Assembly: GCF_949987515.2 (NCBI RefSeq)
Contig: NC_082696.1
Span: 58,620,947 to 58,684,946 of the forward strand
Direction: 5' to 3'
Origin: Delphinus delphis
Taxonomy: Eukaryota; Chordata; Mammalia; Artiodactyla; Delphinidae
Length of the DNA: 64,000 nucleotides
Part shown: positions 23,216 to 33,480 of the stretch, in pieces
Numbering within the stretch: position 1 is the first letter of the stretch
Layout: every line of letters begins with the position of its first letter
The notes under the pieces: generated by a model
Told to the model about the DNA's origin: nothing
Database searches by the model: none
Seen by the model: only the letters and a program-made list of their open reading frames with translations
Position numbers and translations under genes: made by a program

Positions 23216-24140
23216 GTGTAAATCATCTGATAATTTCCTGACATGCCTCGTGGACTATTTCATTGCTCAGAAATTTAGAGAAGCAACAAGGAAAACCACT
23301 GCTCTGGATGTAATTCTTATCAATCAGGAAGACTTGTTTAGTTGAAAGAGCTATGGGATCAAATGGACTTGTCATCTTAGAGTCCACAAAGCAGTGAGAG
23401 GAATAATCAGATATGTGCCTTCAAGATTTGGAAAGCAAAGCTCAGTACCTGTTCAGGGATGAGAGAGATGCCCTCAGGGCTTGAGACCCTGATAAACAAG
23501 ACCCTAAGAGGGATGGGGGTTCAGGGGGAAAGTGTTCTAATGGTAAATGGCAAATGGCATTAATTAATAAGAAAAAAAGGAACATTGTATGGTTCATGCA
23601 GAGCAGAAGTGGGGTGTTAGGTGAAGATGGGAACATATCCAAAGATAAACACAAAAATGCAAAAAAGTATACTAGATACTAGAGTATCTAGTATACTCTA
23701 ATATACGTAGTAAGAAGAATAAGAAAAGAATTAGCCCACTCCTTGGGAGTGGAGGTATCGGTCTAACAAATAGAGTAAAAGTAAAGCTGCTTGAGCATAA
23801 TTTTGCCTTCTTATTCTGTCTGGAAACATGAGCTTTGAAGTGAAAAAAGTGGAGTCAGGTTGGTTTAGGATGAAGTACAGCCACGGGAGCGAGAGGATGG
23901 GAGATCCCCCAGCTGCTCTGATGAGTTAATCTCCAGGCCGGGAGGATGAAATCACAGAACTCGGGAGAGCACTTGAATGGAAACCCCTGGGGAGCCCTGG
24001 GACGAGGGAGGTGCCAGAACACTCAAGCTGAGTAAATGAAATTCTGAATTTTAAATTTGGGAAGAGGTTAAGTTATAGAAACTGCAGATCTCTGAGGCTT
24101 TATGACAATCTTGGCAAAATTCTATAAAAGATTTTTAAGC
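23215..24140. other. Unique sequence with palindrome
   Basis: No gene recognised. Contains the palindrome at 23666-23697. May include diverged upstream parts of the CR1/L3 LINE that follows. Confidence 0.45.
23666..23697. repeat. Near-perfect palindrome, 15-bp arms
   Basis: Arm 1 'agtatactagatact' (23666-23680) and arm 2 'agtatctagtatact' (23683-23697) are exact reverse complements, separated by 'ag'. A/T-rich, so it can extrude or fold as a hairpin. The next outside bases do not pair. Confidence 0.95.
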
Positions 24141-24490
24141 AAAAGTTTCCGAGCACCTGGAAAAATAAGTTGCTGGGACATGACATCAGGATTAATTCAC
24201 TAAGATAAAATCTCCACAAGGTTTTATTAGATTTTTGATGATCAGGTTTGATATCAGGGTTTTGGATTCATAGATCAAGAATTCCACACATATAAAGAAT
24301 CCTGATTTCTTTAAGGTATTTGACAACATTTCTAATGATATGCTTGTGGAAAAGATGAAGAAATGTGAACTAGACAATAGGATTGTGAAAAAGTGAATAA
24401 AGAATAGATTATTTGAATGGATTATCTGAAATGGTGGCTTCAGTGGAATGCAATAGGATACTATATTTGTATCCTGATGTCAAAACAATC
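24140..24490 (+). mobile_element. CR1-clade LINE (L3-like), reverse-transcriptase fragment
   Basis: The plus-strand frame from about 24304 reads DFFKVFDNISNDMLVEKM followed by KKCELDN. This corresponds to reverse-transcriptase motif A of CR1/L3 elements (DFSKAFD..SHDIL). Downstream 'ggcttcagtggaatgcaata' matches the SGVPQG region. Upstream 'gttgctgggacatgacatca' fits the preceding block. Stops and indels are present, so it is a fossil. Known CR1/L3 copies in mammals predate the placental radiation. Confidence 0.7.
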
Positions 24491-24559
24491 ACATTTCTAT
24501 GGAACTGATGACTTACAAAATGCCCTCAAATCTATTATCTTAATGACAGTTTTAACAAT

Positions 24560-24790
24560 GTTAGTTTATTAAGGCTGTGCTATTTTTCAGAAGCATGGCT
24601 AGAATACCTCTTTTAATTCTTGGAACCAACCCTACAAGCGTGCTATTAGTAGTCCCATTTTATAGATGAGGAAGCTGAGGCAGGGAGTTTAAGCAGTGTA
24701 TCAATGTTATAAAGCTAATAAATAGCAGAGTTGGAATTCAAAACCTTTTCTGTCTGACTACAGAACTCAATAATACCTTGGTGGGATCAT
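24560..24790 (-). mobile_element. MIR SINE
   Basis: 'agtcccattttatagatgag' followed by 'gaagctgaggcagggagttt', 'agctaataaatagcagagtt' and 'ggaattcaaaaccttttctg' is a clear inverted MIR over almost its full length. Confidence 0.88.
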
Positions 24791-24892
24791 TAGGAATTCT
24801 CAGCTCCAATCTTCAATTGAAGAAAAGGTCACTCAGTGATTTTAAAACTCACCTATGTTTGCAGAACTGGTAAAATCAAAACCAGAACTTGA

Positions 24893-25006
24893 ATTTTTTT
24901 TTTGAAATTTTCTAATCTACTTTATTTATTTTAAAAATATATTTCATTGAACTATAGTTGATTTACAATGTTCTGTTAATATCTGTTGTACAGCAAAGTG
25001 ATTCAG

Positions 25007-25046
<40 letters not shown>

Positions 25047-25165
25047 ACATATTCCTTTCCATTATGGTTTATCACAGGATATTGAATATAGTTCCCTGTG
25101 CTATACACTAGGACCTTGTTGTTTACCCATCCTATATAGATTAGTTTGCATCGAATCCAACATTT
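24893..25165 (-). mobile_element. L1 3' end, 5'-truncated, inverted
   Basis: The inverted 3'UTR shows 'aactatagttgatttacaat', 'tgttgtacagcaaagtgatt' and 'tgaatatagttccctgtgct', all of which are also found, reverse-complemented, in the L1 3' end at 40660-41118. The T-rich left end (24893-24903) is the A-tail side. A (TA)16 run is embedded. A second 30-bp L1 3'-terminus scrap, 'attggagtatagttcatt', lies at about 25248-25290. Confidence 0.85.
25011..25042. repeat. (TA)16 microsatellite
   Basis: Uninterrupted TA dinucleotides inside the inverted L1 3'UTR. The related L1 at 40660 has only a short 'tatatatt' there, so the run expanded after insertion or in the source element. Confidence 0.95.
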
Positions 25166-25459
25166 GTAATACTTCTGCAAACCTCTTTAATGTCTATATT
25201 AATAGACAGTACTCAATTCTTATATCTCTATCTTCATCTGCTGCAATTCATTTTTTAAAAAATTTTTATTGGAGTATAGTTCATTCCAAGTCCGGTGCTC
25301 ATCAGATATGGACAAGCTGAATAATAGTCTGAAACAGTTTTAAAAAGTTAATAATAACTGGGCTAAAATTAATATATTTTAGTTAGATTAAAAATCAGTT
25401 GGACAAATACATAAAAATCAACATCTGACTCACCAATAGTTTCTGTGAAGAAAAGATGG

Positions 25460-25672
25460 CAGTGGTTCTCAGCGTGTGGCCCCTTTGACTAGCAGCCCTG
25501 GCATCACTGGGCAAGGTATCTGAAATACAAACTCTTGTGCCCTACCCCAGGCCAATTGAATCAGAAACTTGGGGGTGGGCAGTGAGGGCTGGAGCGGGGA
25601 AAGTCATTGTAGACCTTGTTTTAGCAAGCCCTCTAAAAGATTCTGCTACATACCAAATTTTGAGAGCCGCCA
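25460..25672. mobile_element. hAT-Charlie DNA transposon (MER20-like)
   Basis: Terminal 'cagtggttctcagcgtgtgg' on the left and 'ccaaattttgagagccgcc' on the right form the degenerate inverted repeats of MER20-type elements. The middle 'tgaatcagaaacttgggggt' is the internal landmark. Non-autonomous with no transposase. Confidence 0.8.
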
Positions 25673-25924
25673 AAGCTAAGGAGTTTAGTAGAAAAATAGT
25701 CAGTGAAAATAGAAGGTGAGAAAAGCAACAGACCAATTGGCTGAAGTCCAGGGAACAACAATCGTGATGTTTACTTGTGGGAGGGACTAACGATGCACAT
25801 GCCTGTACAGGGTGTACAGCCTGTACAGCTTTCATGTGAGTGAGGAATTAGGTTACCTTGATGTCACAACACTTAACAAGTGATTGCATTTTTGAGCTAA
25901 AAGAATTCCCAGGAATCTGCTAGT

Positions 25925-26050
25925 CACTTGTTCTTCCAAATGTGGTCCATGGACAAGCAACATCAGTCTACTCGGGAGTTGTTAGAAACGCAGAATCTCA
26001 GACCCCATCTCGGAGTGATTTATACACTCATTAAAGTTTGGAAGCACGGC
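25925..26050. mobile_element. hAT-Charlie DNA transposon, second copy
   Basis: 'ttcttccaaatgtggtccat', 'gttgttagaaacgcagaatc', 'tcagaccccatctcgga' and 'cattaaagtttggaagcac' follow the MER20/MER33-type consensus with weak terminal inverted repeats. It lies only about 250 bp from the preceding Charlie-type element. Confidence 0.72.
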
Positions 26051-26064
26051 TCTGGCTGAGCTCC

Positions 26065-26150
26065 TTTGTGTTATACGAGAGGAAACTGAAGTTAAATAAT
26101 TTGCCAAGAGTCATAGAACTGACCAGATACAGGCTGAAACTCATAATGGA
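26065..26150 (-). mobile_element. MIR SINE fragment
   Basis: 'gagaggaaactgaagttaaa' and 'aatttgccaagagtcataga' mirror the MIR core in antisense. Confidence 0.65.
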
Positions 26151-27010
26151 GAGATGCTAACAATTAACTTTTTCTTTTTTAAAAAGATGTCTCTTGTTCC
26201 AGTTTGCCTGTATCCTCCCTTACCTTGGGAAGTCATGAGTTCCCCATCCATAGTCATAAAAATTACTAAGTGCCTTATTGGCAGGGGTTGGTAGGGTGAG
26301 GATTCCTGTGTTGATTAGAAAGTTGGACTAGACTTGTTTCTACATTTAAATATTCTATCTTGACAATTATTGCCTTTGGGATAGGGGAGGGTAAGTGGTG
26401 GAAAATTGAAATCACTTTTTAATTTATTATTATTATTAACAGTGAGTGAGTTAAAGATGTGGGGTCCTGGAGAGTGGCCGGGAAGGAAAGCCTAGTTCTT
26501 CCCAAGAGAGCCATCTTTTCAGGTTGTATTTCTAGGTTCCTTCCACAGAGACTTCCTGGAGGAGACTTGTGACCATCTTGCCCAGTCCTGTACATTAAAA
26601 TAATTTGTCTATCCACACTCCCGCAGGAAGCAAGTCCTGATGACATGCTGGAGTTGTGAACAGCCTAGGTCTGGTCCTCCATCAGTTCTACAGCTTGACG
26701 TTCCTTCCTCCAATCTGTTCCTGGAATTTCCCATTCCTGAATCTCTAGCTCGTTCCCTCACTAATGGACTTAAAATTTCTTCCTAAAAGTCTCACAATTA
26801 ATAAGGGCTGGGCAAGGATGAAGACGTGTTGGTTATTCTATGAGCAACCAGGCATTTGCCTTGTCCATAGTGGTCTGAATGGGGCCAGGTCAATTGAGGC
26901 ACAACGTGGTATTTGTCTGGAGGAGCAGTGGTTGGTATTTTCAAAGTGTTAGGAGAACTTGAGTTAGATTCCCGTGATTTTAGGCAGGTGGAAAAGACAT
27001 TGCAGAGGCG
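26150..27010. other. Unique sequence
   Basis: About 860 bp with no gene or mobile element recognised; short ATT repeats near 26424-26440. Confidence 0.5.
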
Positions 27011-27215
27011 GTGAAAGCAAAGTGCCCTGAGCAGGAACTCAGGAGATGAGGTTTCTAATGATTTTATTCCCAGTTCTTAAGCTCCTAGCTGTAAAACCTT
27101 GGGCAAATGCTTCCTCATCTTGGATCTTAACTGAGCGCTTCTCAAGGGATCCCTGTTAATCAACTTTGTTTCCCATCTTCAGTACAGAGCCTGGCTCACA
27201 GCAAAGCTCAATAAA
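27010..27215 (+). mobile_element. MIR SINE, diverged
   Basis: 'agctgtaaaaccttgggcaa' and 'atgcttcctcatcttggatc' are the MIR core. The 3' 'cagagcctggctcacagcaa' and 'agctcaataaaggatt' complete it. Confidence 0.7.
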
Positions 27216-27389
27216 GGATTGTCAAATAGAATAGGACTTTGTCTCTTTTATAAAATGAGAACTTTGAATTAAAACATGACAATTAGCAAGGAATAGTCTA
27301 GTCTTGACATCATCTGACTTCACGACATTAATTTCTAATTTTTCATGCCATCGACAAACCACAAAAAATAGCGACATACTATTTGCGTA

Positions 27390-27575
27390 TTACTTAACTG
27401 TCTACAAAACACTTTCACATATTTTATCTCAATAAAATTAATAACAATACTCCTAAGATCTAGGTTTAATTGCTTACATTTTAAGGAAGAAAATGAAGCT
27501 AGAGACAGGGACTAATAAAGTCATAGAGCCTGGGTTTAAACCTAAATCACCTAACTGCAAATTAATTGCTTTTCC
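27390..27575 (-). mobile_element. MIR SINE
   Basis: Antisense MIR: 'cattttaaggaagaaaatga', 'agctagagacagggactaat', 'aagtcatagagcctgggttt', 'aaacctaaatcacctaactg'. Confidence 0.65.
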
Positions 27576-29655
27576 CATCCACCTTATGTCTTGTCCCACT
27601 ATTTTAAGAACCATATTTTTCTTGTCTGGGTCACATCTCTTTAGCATTTGTCTTCCTCCTTCTGAAGGACATTGCAACATAGTCCATTGCAGAATTTTAG
27701 ATCAGAGGATGCAGCTTATTTGAAGAATCTTAAGAAGAGCCAGCACATCTAAAATAAAAATAATGACATTTTGAAAACCCCTGGTCTTTCAATTATCAGC
27801 TGTGATGGTGACTATGCTTTTGCAAGGGTCCGATCCATCACCCAGAATCCCCTGCAAGAATAACCAGACACATGCATTCTTCTCTGTACTGTGTCTGCCT
27901 TGAGTTTCTTGAGGAAGTTGAATGTTAACATTGGGATCAACTTCACTGACATGATGCATTAAATAAGTCAAATGTAAGTGAATCCAAATTCAGAGAGAGC
28001 ACAGGAAAGCCGAGTTTTAAACATTCTGTCAGAATTCTTCGAGTCAAGGCTCAATTACATTAAATTAAGCAGCCAGCTAGCAAGGCTAAAAGTGTTTGTA
28101 GGCAAATACAATGTGCTCTTTTACAATAGCTCCAAGAACTATAGGTCAGCTTCTACTTCTGTTGGGAAAATACCATTAGGGGAACATTTGTAAAGGGCCT
28201 ATCATTGTCTTGATAAGTTGATACTGAAACTGGTAATCAGTGAAATTGGAGGCATCCTATTTCCTGTTTGAATAGAAGTGAGGCAGAGACACAAAGAGAG
28301 AGTCCATCTCAATTTGTCCTAGTGTTTCTTGATTCAGATCTCTCAAGCCAGTATCTCTTACTTAGTCATACCTTAGGTGTAGCTTCCAGGGAAAGTCAAC
28401 GATACAGTGCACGTTCAGAAGTAATTATAGGAGATTGGATTAGCTGATTTTTCCTTTATAAAAGCAGGCACACACAATAGAAGTTCTTATTGCATAAACA
28501 AATGGAAAAATCTTTAAGTGGATTCCTGAAACATATCTTTTAGACTAGAGAAATTTTCTTTGCAGTGTACTGCAATATCTTTCAAATACTAAACGCACAG
28601 GTACTCTGCTGTGTAAGAGTTTCTATAACGGAAAAGGTAAAGCATTCAGAACCGTGTTAAATCCTTGGCTTTGGGCAGGATAGGAAAAGGCATTACCCTG
28701 CACTGTTTGAGGTGTCTGGATATACAAATACTCAGTTACAAAGGTGTTTTGGCCCACAGCTAACTGGACACATTTTAGTCGGGAACGAGTCTTGGGTGGC
28801 TTTCCCTTGACTGTTTTTGATGCCTCTCTCTGGTGAACAAGTGTTTCCGTGGCTAGACGTGGGAATTCGGCACAGACACCAATGCTGCAATGAATTGTTT
28901 TCTCCTTACACCACAAGCCACTATTATCTCTGTTCTACTGAGTAAAGGCCATACCCTGCCATTAATTTTTTCCCCTAGATTTCTTACTTATTGCAAAGGG
29001 AATGCTGCTCCCAAATGAATGGCAGAGAATGTCCCCAGGTATCTGGAGGTTTGCAATTTTGTTTCTCAAATCCGTGAATTAGGCAGTCACGATATATGGG
29101 CACAAGTGACATCCAAAAGTATTTTAACCCTTATCTTCCAAAGTTATGGTCAAAAATGCCCCGAAGTGGTTATCGTTTATTTTTTGCCTGAAATTTCTTC
29201 TTCCTTATAACTTTGAGCTCTGAATTTAATATTGCGCTATTATGTTTCTCTGAGGATGTGCTGTCTATACTGTTGAATAGCTCTGAATATCATTGCGCAG
29301 CCTCTGATTAGATGATAATTTTATTTTCACCTGCAGGACCTCACATACCACCTGGCTAGTTAGGAACCTTGGGTGCTTCTTCTTTGCCTTTTCCTGGCTT
29401 ATCTGGACTGCATTACCGTCAATACTGCATTATATCACCCAATACTTCAGATTCTTTGGTTAAAAGCAATTCTAAAACCAATGATTTCTCATATTTATGT
29501 AGTTACCAAATGACTTCTGCATATAAGTATTTCTTTGATCTTTATAGCAGTCTTGAAGGTGGACTGGCCAAGTATTGTAATCAGTTTTCCATGGTTGAGT
29601 GTCAGTAACGTATTCTCATGAACATCAGGACAACTGCTTATCTGATAATGACTAT
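27575..29655. other. Unique sequence, about 2.1 kb
   Basis: No mobile element recognised and no open frame over about 97 codons. The 27990-28200 part, with 'caattacattaaattaagca' and 'gcttctacttctgttggg', is a weak conserved-element candidate. Confidence 0.5.
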
Positions 29656-29659
29656 TTTA

Positions 29660-29765
29660 TTTTAAAGGTATGTTTAAATTCCAGCTCTGCCACTCAATGG
29701 CAATGTAACCAACATAATCCTCTGGTTTAAATAACTGGGAAAATTCTCTTTATCTCTAGATTCAG
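29660..29765 (+). mobile_element. MIR SINE fragment
   Basis: 'aaattccagctctgccactc' and 'aatggcaatgtaaccaacat' with 'ctctttatctctagattcag' correspond to the MIR head and core. Confidence 0.65.
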
Positions 29766-29993
29766 ATTAGGTTTAATGTCATTGGAGAATAATTTTCTAG
29801 TCACTAGAAACCTTCAGAGATGGTGGAAAAACAATTGGTCTCATGTTACTTCAAAGGATAAGAAATATTTTTATATAATTAATGGTCATTGGATTTTCTT
29901 TTTGTGATGTTGTTTGTTCAGGTCATTAGCCAATTTTTTGTATTGTACTGTCCAGTTTTTCTTTTTTTCTAATTAAATTTATAGTTTCCTTAT

Positions 29994-30041
29994 ACCTGAA
30001 ACCAATATAATGTTATATATCAATTATATGTCAATAAAAAA
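29994..30041 (+). mobile_element. 48-bp L1 micro-insertion with target-site duplication
   Basis: The 48 bp 'acctgaaaccaatataatgt...aataaaaaa' equal the last bases of an L1 3'UTR (compare 'caccagaaactaacacaaca' in the L1 at 40660). They are bracketed by 'tttatagtttccttat' (29978-29993) and 'tttgtagtttccttat' (30042-30057), 15/16 identical. This is an extreme 5' truncation of target-primed reverse transcription. Confidence 0.85.
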
Positions 30042-30294
30042 TTTGTAGTTTCCTTATAATTCTCATTTGATGAAAACTGTTATAAAATTTATGTATTAAT
30101 TCAGTTAAAATAACAATGATAAACCCATACATGTTAACACAATTAATATATTTAATGAAAAATACTTGTATTTTTGAGAACAAAAGTCAACATAAAGAGT
30201 GACATTTTCCTTTTTGTTTTTTGCAAGTCTGTTTAATGCCTAGCTTAATGGAAGATAACTAAATTGTATACTTACTTCATTCAATTTGTTGTGA

Positions 30295-30735
30295 TTTTAA
30301 AAATTTGCTTGGTATTCGGTGGTATGGATATACTAGCATTTACTCAGCCATTACCCATATGATGGACAATCACTTTGTTTCTTCTTTTTTTTTTTAAATT
30401 TTATTTATTTATTTATTTATGGCTGCGTTGGGTCTTCGTTTCTGTGCAAGGGCTTTCTCTAGTTGCGGCACGTCGGGGCCACTCTTCATCGTGCTGCGCG
30501 GGCCTCTCTTGTTGCGGAGCACAGGCTCCAGACGCGCAGGCTCATTAATTGTGGCTCACGGGTCCAGTTGCTCCGCAGCATGTGGCATCTTCCTAGACCA
30601 GGGCTCGAACCCGTGTCCCCTGCATTGGCAGGCAGATTCTCAACCACTGCGCCACCAGGGAAGCCCTGTTTCTTCTTTTTTATTTTTTGCCACTATAAAT
30701 AACGCTGCAATAAACATCCTTGTATGTTTAAAATA
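30295..30735 (-). mobile_element. Old L1, inverted, interrupted by a CHR SINE
   Basis: 'ggtggtatggatatactagc' and 'cagccattacccatatgatg' before the SINE, and 'gccactataaataacgctgc' after it, are the antisense of the L1 ORF2 3' region ('...tggatataccac...ttgatgggcac...gctattgtaaataatgctgc'). The SINE split one copy. The element may extend left to about 29880. Confidence 0.65.
30391..30666 (-). mobile_element. CHR-1-like long tRNA-derived SINE (copy D)
   Basis: Inverted SINE of about 275 bp. It has the tRNA-like head ('accactgcgccaccagggaa' side), then the longer body with 'ggctttctctagttgcggca' and 'ggctgcgttgggtcttcgtt', which the short CHR-2 copies lack. The tail is (TTTA)n at about 30400-30420. 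Target duplication 'tgtttcttcttttt' at 30376-30389 and 30667-30680. The CHR-1 type is shared by whales, hippos and ruminants, so this layer is older than the CHR-2 copies. Confidence 0.92.
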
Positions 30736-30759
30736 AAAGATGAGATAAAAACTTTTCCA

Positions 30760-30930
30760 GTGTTTATTAATATTTATTAAGAGCCTAATGTAAGTCAGAT
30801 CTTTTCATATAGGTTATCTCATTTGACCCCAGAGTGTGCCGTGAAAAAGCTAGCTCAGAGAGTTTGAGTTAATTACTCCCTATTACAATTTAAGTTATAG
30901 ATCTGGGAGGCAAAGGCAGGACGACTGGTT
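30760..30930 (-). mobile_element. MIR SINE
   Basis: 'gtgtttattaatatttatta', 'agagcctaatgtaagtcaga', 'gttatctcatttgacccc' and 'gatctgggaggcaaaggcag' follow antisense MIR. Confidence 0.7.
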
Positions 30931-31289
30931 CCTACCTTTGCTCTCTCCAGCTGGTAGATAGGACCCAGTTAGGCATGTCCACCTAATAGCAGCTGCTTCC
31001 CCGAACCATGGCATTCTGTCTCCTATTGAAGTCCATTGACTGCTGGATCCATGCCCACTCAAAGCCTGAACACCTTCCCTTTAAGATATCAGAAGCAGGT
31101 TGTATAGGGCGGCACCATCATGTGATGGAGACCGAGAAATTGTCCCTTCCTTCAATCCTAAATCTACAGGGATCTTTGCTCCATGGATCTGTGAAGGCAT
31201 GTTAAGGTCTAAGAATATACTGACTACTGCTGAGAAATTCAAACTGGTCTGTTCTTTATAAAAATCAAAATGACATTCCTTTGAGGTTG

Positions 31290-31430
31290 GGAAGGGAAGA
31301 AGCCTTTCACTTTCATGGATGATGAAATCAGCTCATAGAAACATGAAGCAAAATGCTCAAGATCACACAAGTCATGCACACTATCCATGTGGGTAAGAAG
31401 GTGTGCGGAATCAAAAGTGCCACTAACGTT
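31290..31430 (-). mobile_element. MIR SINE fragment
   Basis: 'catggatgatgaaatcagct', 'gctcaagatcacacaagtca' are antisense MIR core words. Diverged. Confidence 0.55.
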
Positions 31431-32200
31431 CCTGGGGCCATTCCTTTTATCTGCCTTGGCTTTTGTAGAATAGAGCATGTTACTGAAAATAGACTTTCAT
31501 GTTCTGAGAGGTCTTAAAATGCAGATTTGATTAAGACTCTACTTTCATACTGTTCAGAACTCTTCTGGAATTCGTCCAGGTGAAACTTTTGTTTGCATCG
31601 TTTTATATTGTTTATATCCTTCAAATAGGATATAAAGCAGTTTATGAGAGATGCATATATATTGTTGAAACTATTCAAATGAGAACAAAACCCACAATAA
31701 AATCAAGTAAAAGAGCAAGATTTTTTTTTTCTTCCTACCTGCCTGCTTTCCTGCCTTCTTTGCTTCCTAAATAACCGTCCAAAAGCTATCATGTGAGGCT
31801 GACCAAAGTAGGTGTCCACAAGGGGTTAGTCAGGCGGGAGGGCAGTGGCAGAAGCAGCCTAGCATGAGCTGGCAGAGCCTACGTGGACTGACAAAGGAGA
31901 TCCCGGGGGAGCATGATGGCAGCGGTCCAGACCAAGGTGTTGGAGCGTGAGTGAGATGTTTAGATACAGGAGGGATTAGAATAATAAATATAATAAGGAT
32001 AACGTTTAAGTTTATTGGTTAATATGATAAGGATAACAGTAACTAGGTTTCTTGTTACTGGAGAATGGAGTTAAATAGATGGCAAGAAACAAAACTAGAA
32101 TAAACTCTGTGATGTTGAATTGGACCCATATAGATATGGGTCTGGGAACAATGACACCCCAAAACAAAGCATATTTAGTGCCCAGATCTTAGTTTCTTAA
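31430..32200. other. Unique sequence
   Basis: About 770 bp. 'aataaggataac' occurs twice near 31990-32037, a short local duplication. Nothing coding recognised. The right part may be the upstream portion of the old L1 below. Confidence 0.45.
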
Positions 32201-33480
32201 ATACAATTATCCACTAAAGGGAACCAGGACTCCTTGGAAAAATAACAGGCTTTACTTTTGGGACTGGGCAAGCAAAGAATCACCCTGGAACATCTTCTAG
32301 TGCCAGAAATTAAGGAAGTGCTCAAAGATGTTGAGGACATAACAAAAGGACACAGACGCTAGCTTGAAGGGGCTCTCACTGGCCAAATCTAGATAATCTG
32401 AGCTTGAAAATAGTACACATATAAATACATAAATGAATAAATAGTGAAAAGAGAGCTCTTCCTGGCTAATAAGGTAGAAGAAATGATTGAATTAGAAAAA
32501 TCACCATTTGTCAAATATCAATGGATACTAAGATCAGTGGGTAAAAGTTTGATAAAGAATGGAATATTTACCTTATCTCAGAGTATCTCCCCCTAAATAC
32601 TTACTAATTACAAAGAGAAACTTTACAGTGGAGAAATGTGGCCAACTCCATCTTAATCAAATGATCAAAGATAACACCATCAATAGTGGAGCAACTCAAA
32701 ATGATGTACCACCTAGTAAAATGTTAAAAAAAAAAAAAGAGAAATAGCAATATAGCTTACCTTCTGTAACACTGAAGCCACAATTTAAAAAAAATCAATC
32801 TAATCATCAAGAAATATCAGGGAATCCTAACTTGGTGGACATTCTAGGAGCTTCTTTACAAGTGCCAAGGTTAGGCAAGTCAAGGAAGAGATGAGGAACT
32901 ATCTGAGACTGAAGGAGACTAAGAAATGTATCAGCTAATGTAATGCATAATGGTGGATATTCTTTTGTTACTGAAGACAGCATGGGAACAACTGGTGAAA
33001 CTCGAGTGGAATCTGTGGATTTGACGATGATAATGTATCGAGTAATTTTCTGATTTTGGTAGTTTTCTTGAGGTTATATAGGAGAATGTCTTTGTAGGAA
33101 TTCCCTACTAAAATATTCAGAAGTGATGAGGAATAATCATGTTGGTAAACGTACTCTTTTTTTGTTGTTTTTTGTTTTTTTTATGCAGGCCTCTCACTGC
33201 TGTGGCCTCTCCTGTTGTGGAGCACAGGCTCCGGACGTGCAGGCTCAGCGGCCATGGCTCATGGGCCCAGCCGCTCTGCGGCATGCGGGATCCTCCCAGA
33301 CCAGGGCACGAACCCGTGTCCCCTGCATCGGCAGGCGGAATCTCAAGCACTGAGACACCAGGGAAGCCTGGTAAACTTACTCTTAAACGGCTCAGAGGAA
33401 AATGTTTTTTCTTTTTCTTTTTTTTTTTTTTTGTATGTGTTTGCAAATGTTCAATAGTTTAAAAATATTTCAAACAAACA
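32200..33480 (+). mobile_element. Old L1 3'UTR (L1M-type), interrupted by a CHR-2 SINE
   Basis: 'aaccaggactccttggaaaa', 'cctaacttggtggacattct', 'gggaacaactggtgaaactc' and, after the SINE, 'gtgtttgcaaatgttcaata' and 'gtttaaaaatatttcaaaca' follow the 3'UTR of old mammalian L1 families. The terminal 'aaacaaacaaacaaaaaata' is the decayed A-tail. The left boundary is uncertain. Confidence 0.6.
33159..33368 (-). mobile_element. CHR-2 type SINE (copy E)
   Basis: Inverted CHR-2 with a decayed T-tail (ttgttgttttttgtttttttt). Target duplication 'tggtaaacgtactctt' at 33143-33158 and 'tggtaaacttactctt' at 33369-33384 (15/16). It is more diverged than copies A-C and F ('accactgagacaccaggg' at the head). 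Confidence 0.95.

Noticed and set aside
23666..23697. Rho-independent terminator or small-RNA hairpin.
   Set aside because: This is a vertebrate genome. The palindrome lacks a T-run in the needed place, and a 15-bp stem is too short for a microRNA precursor.
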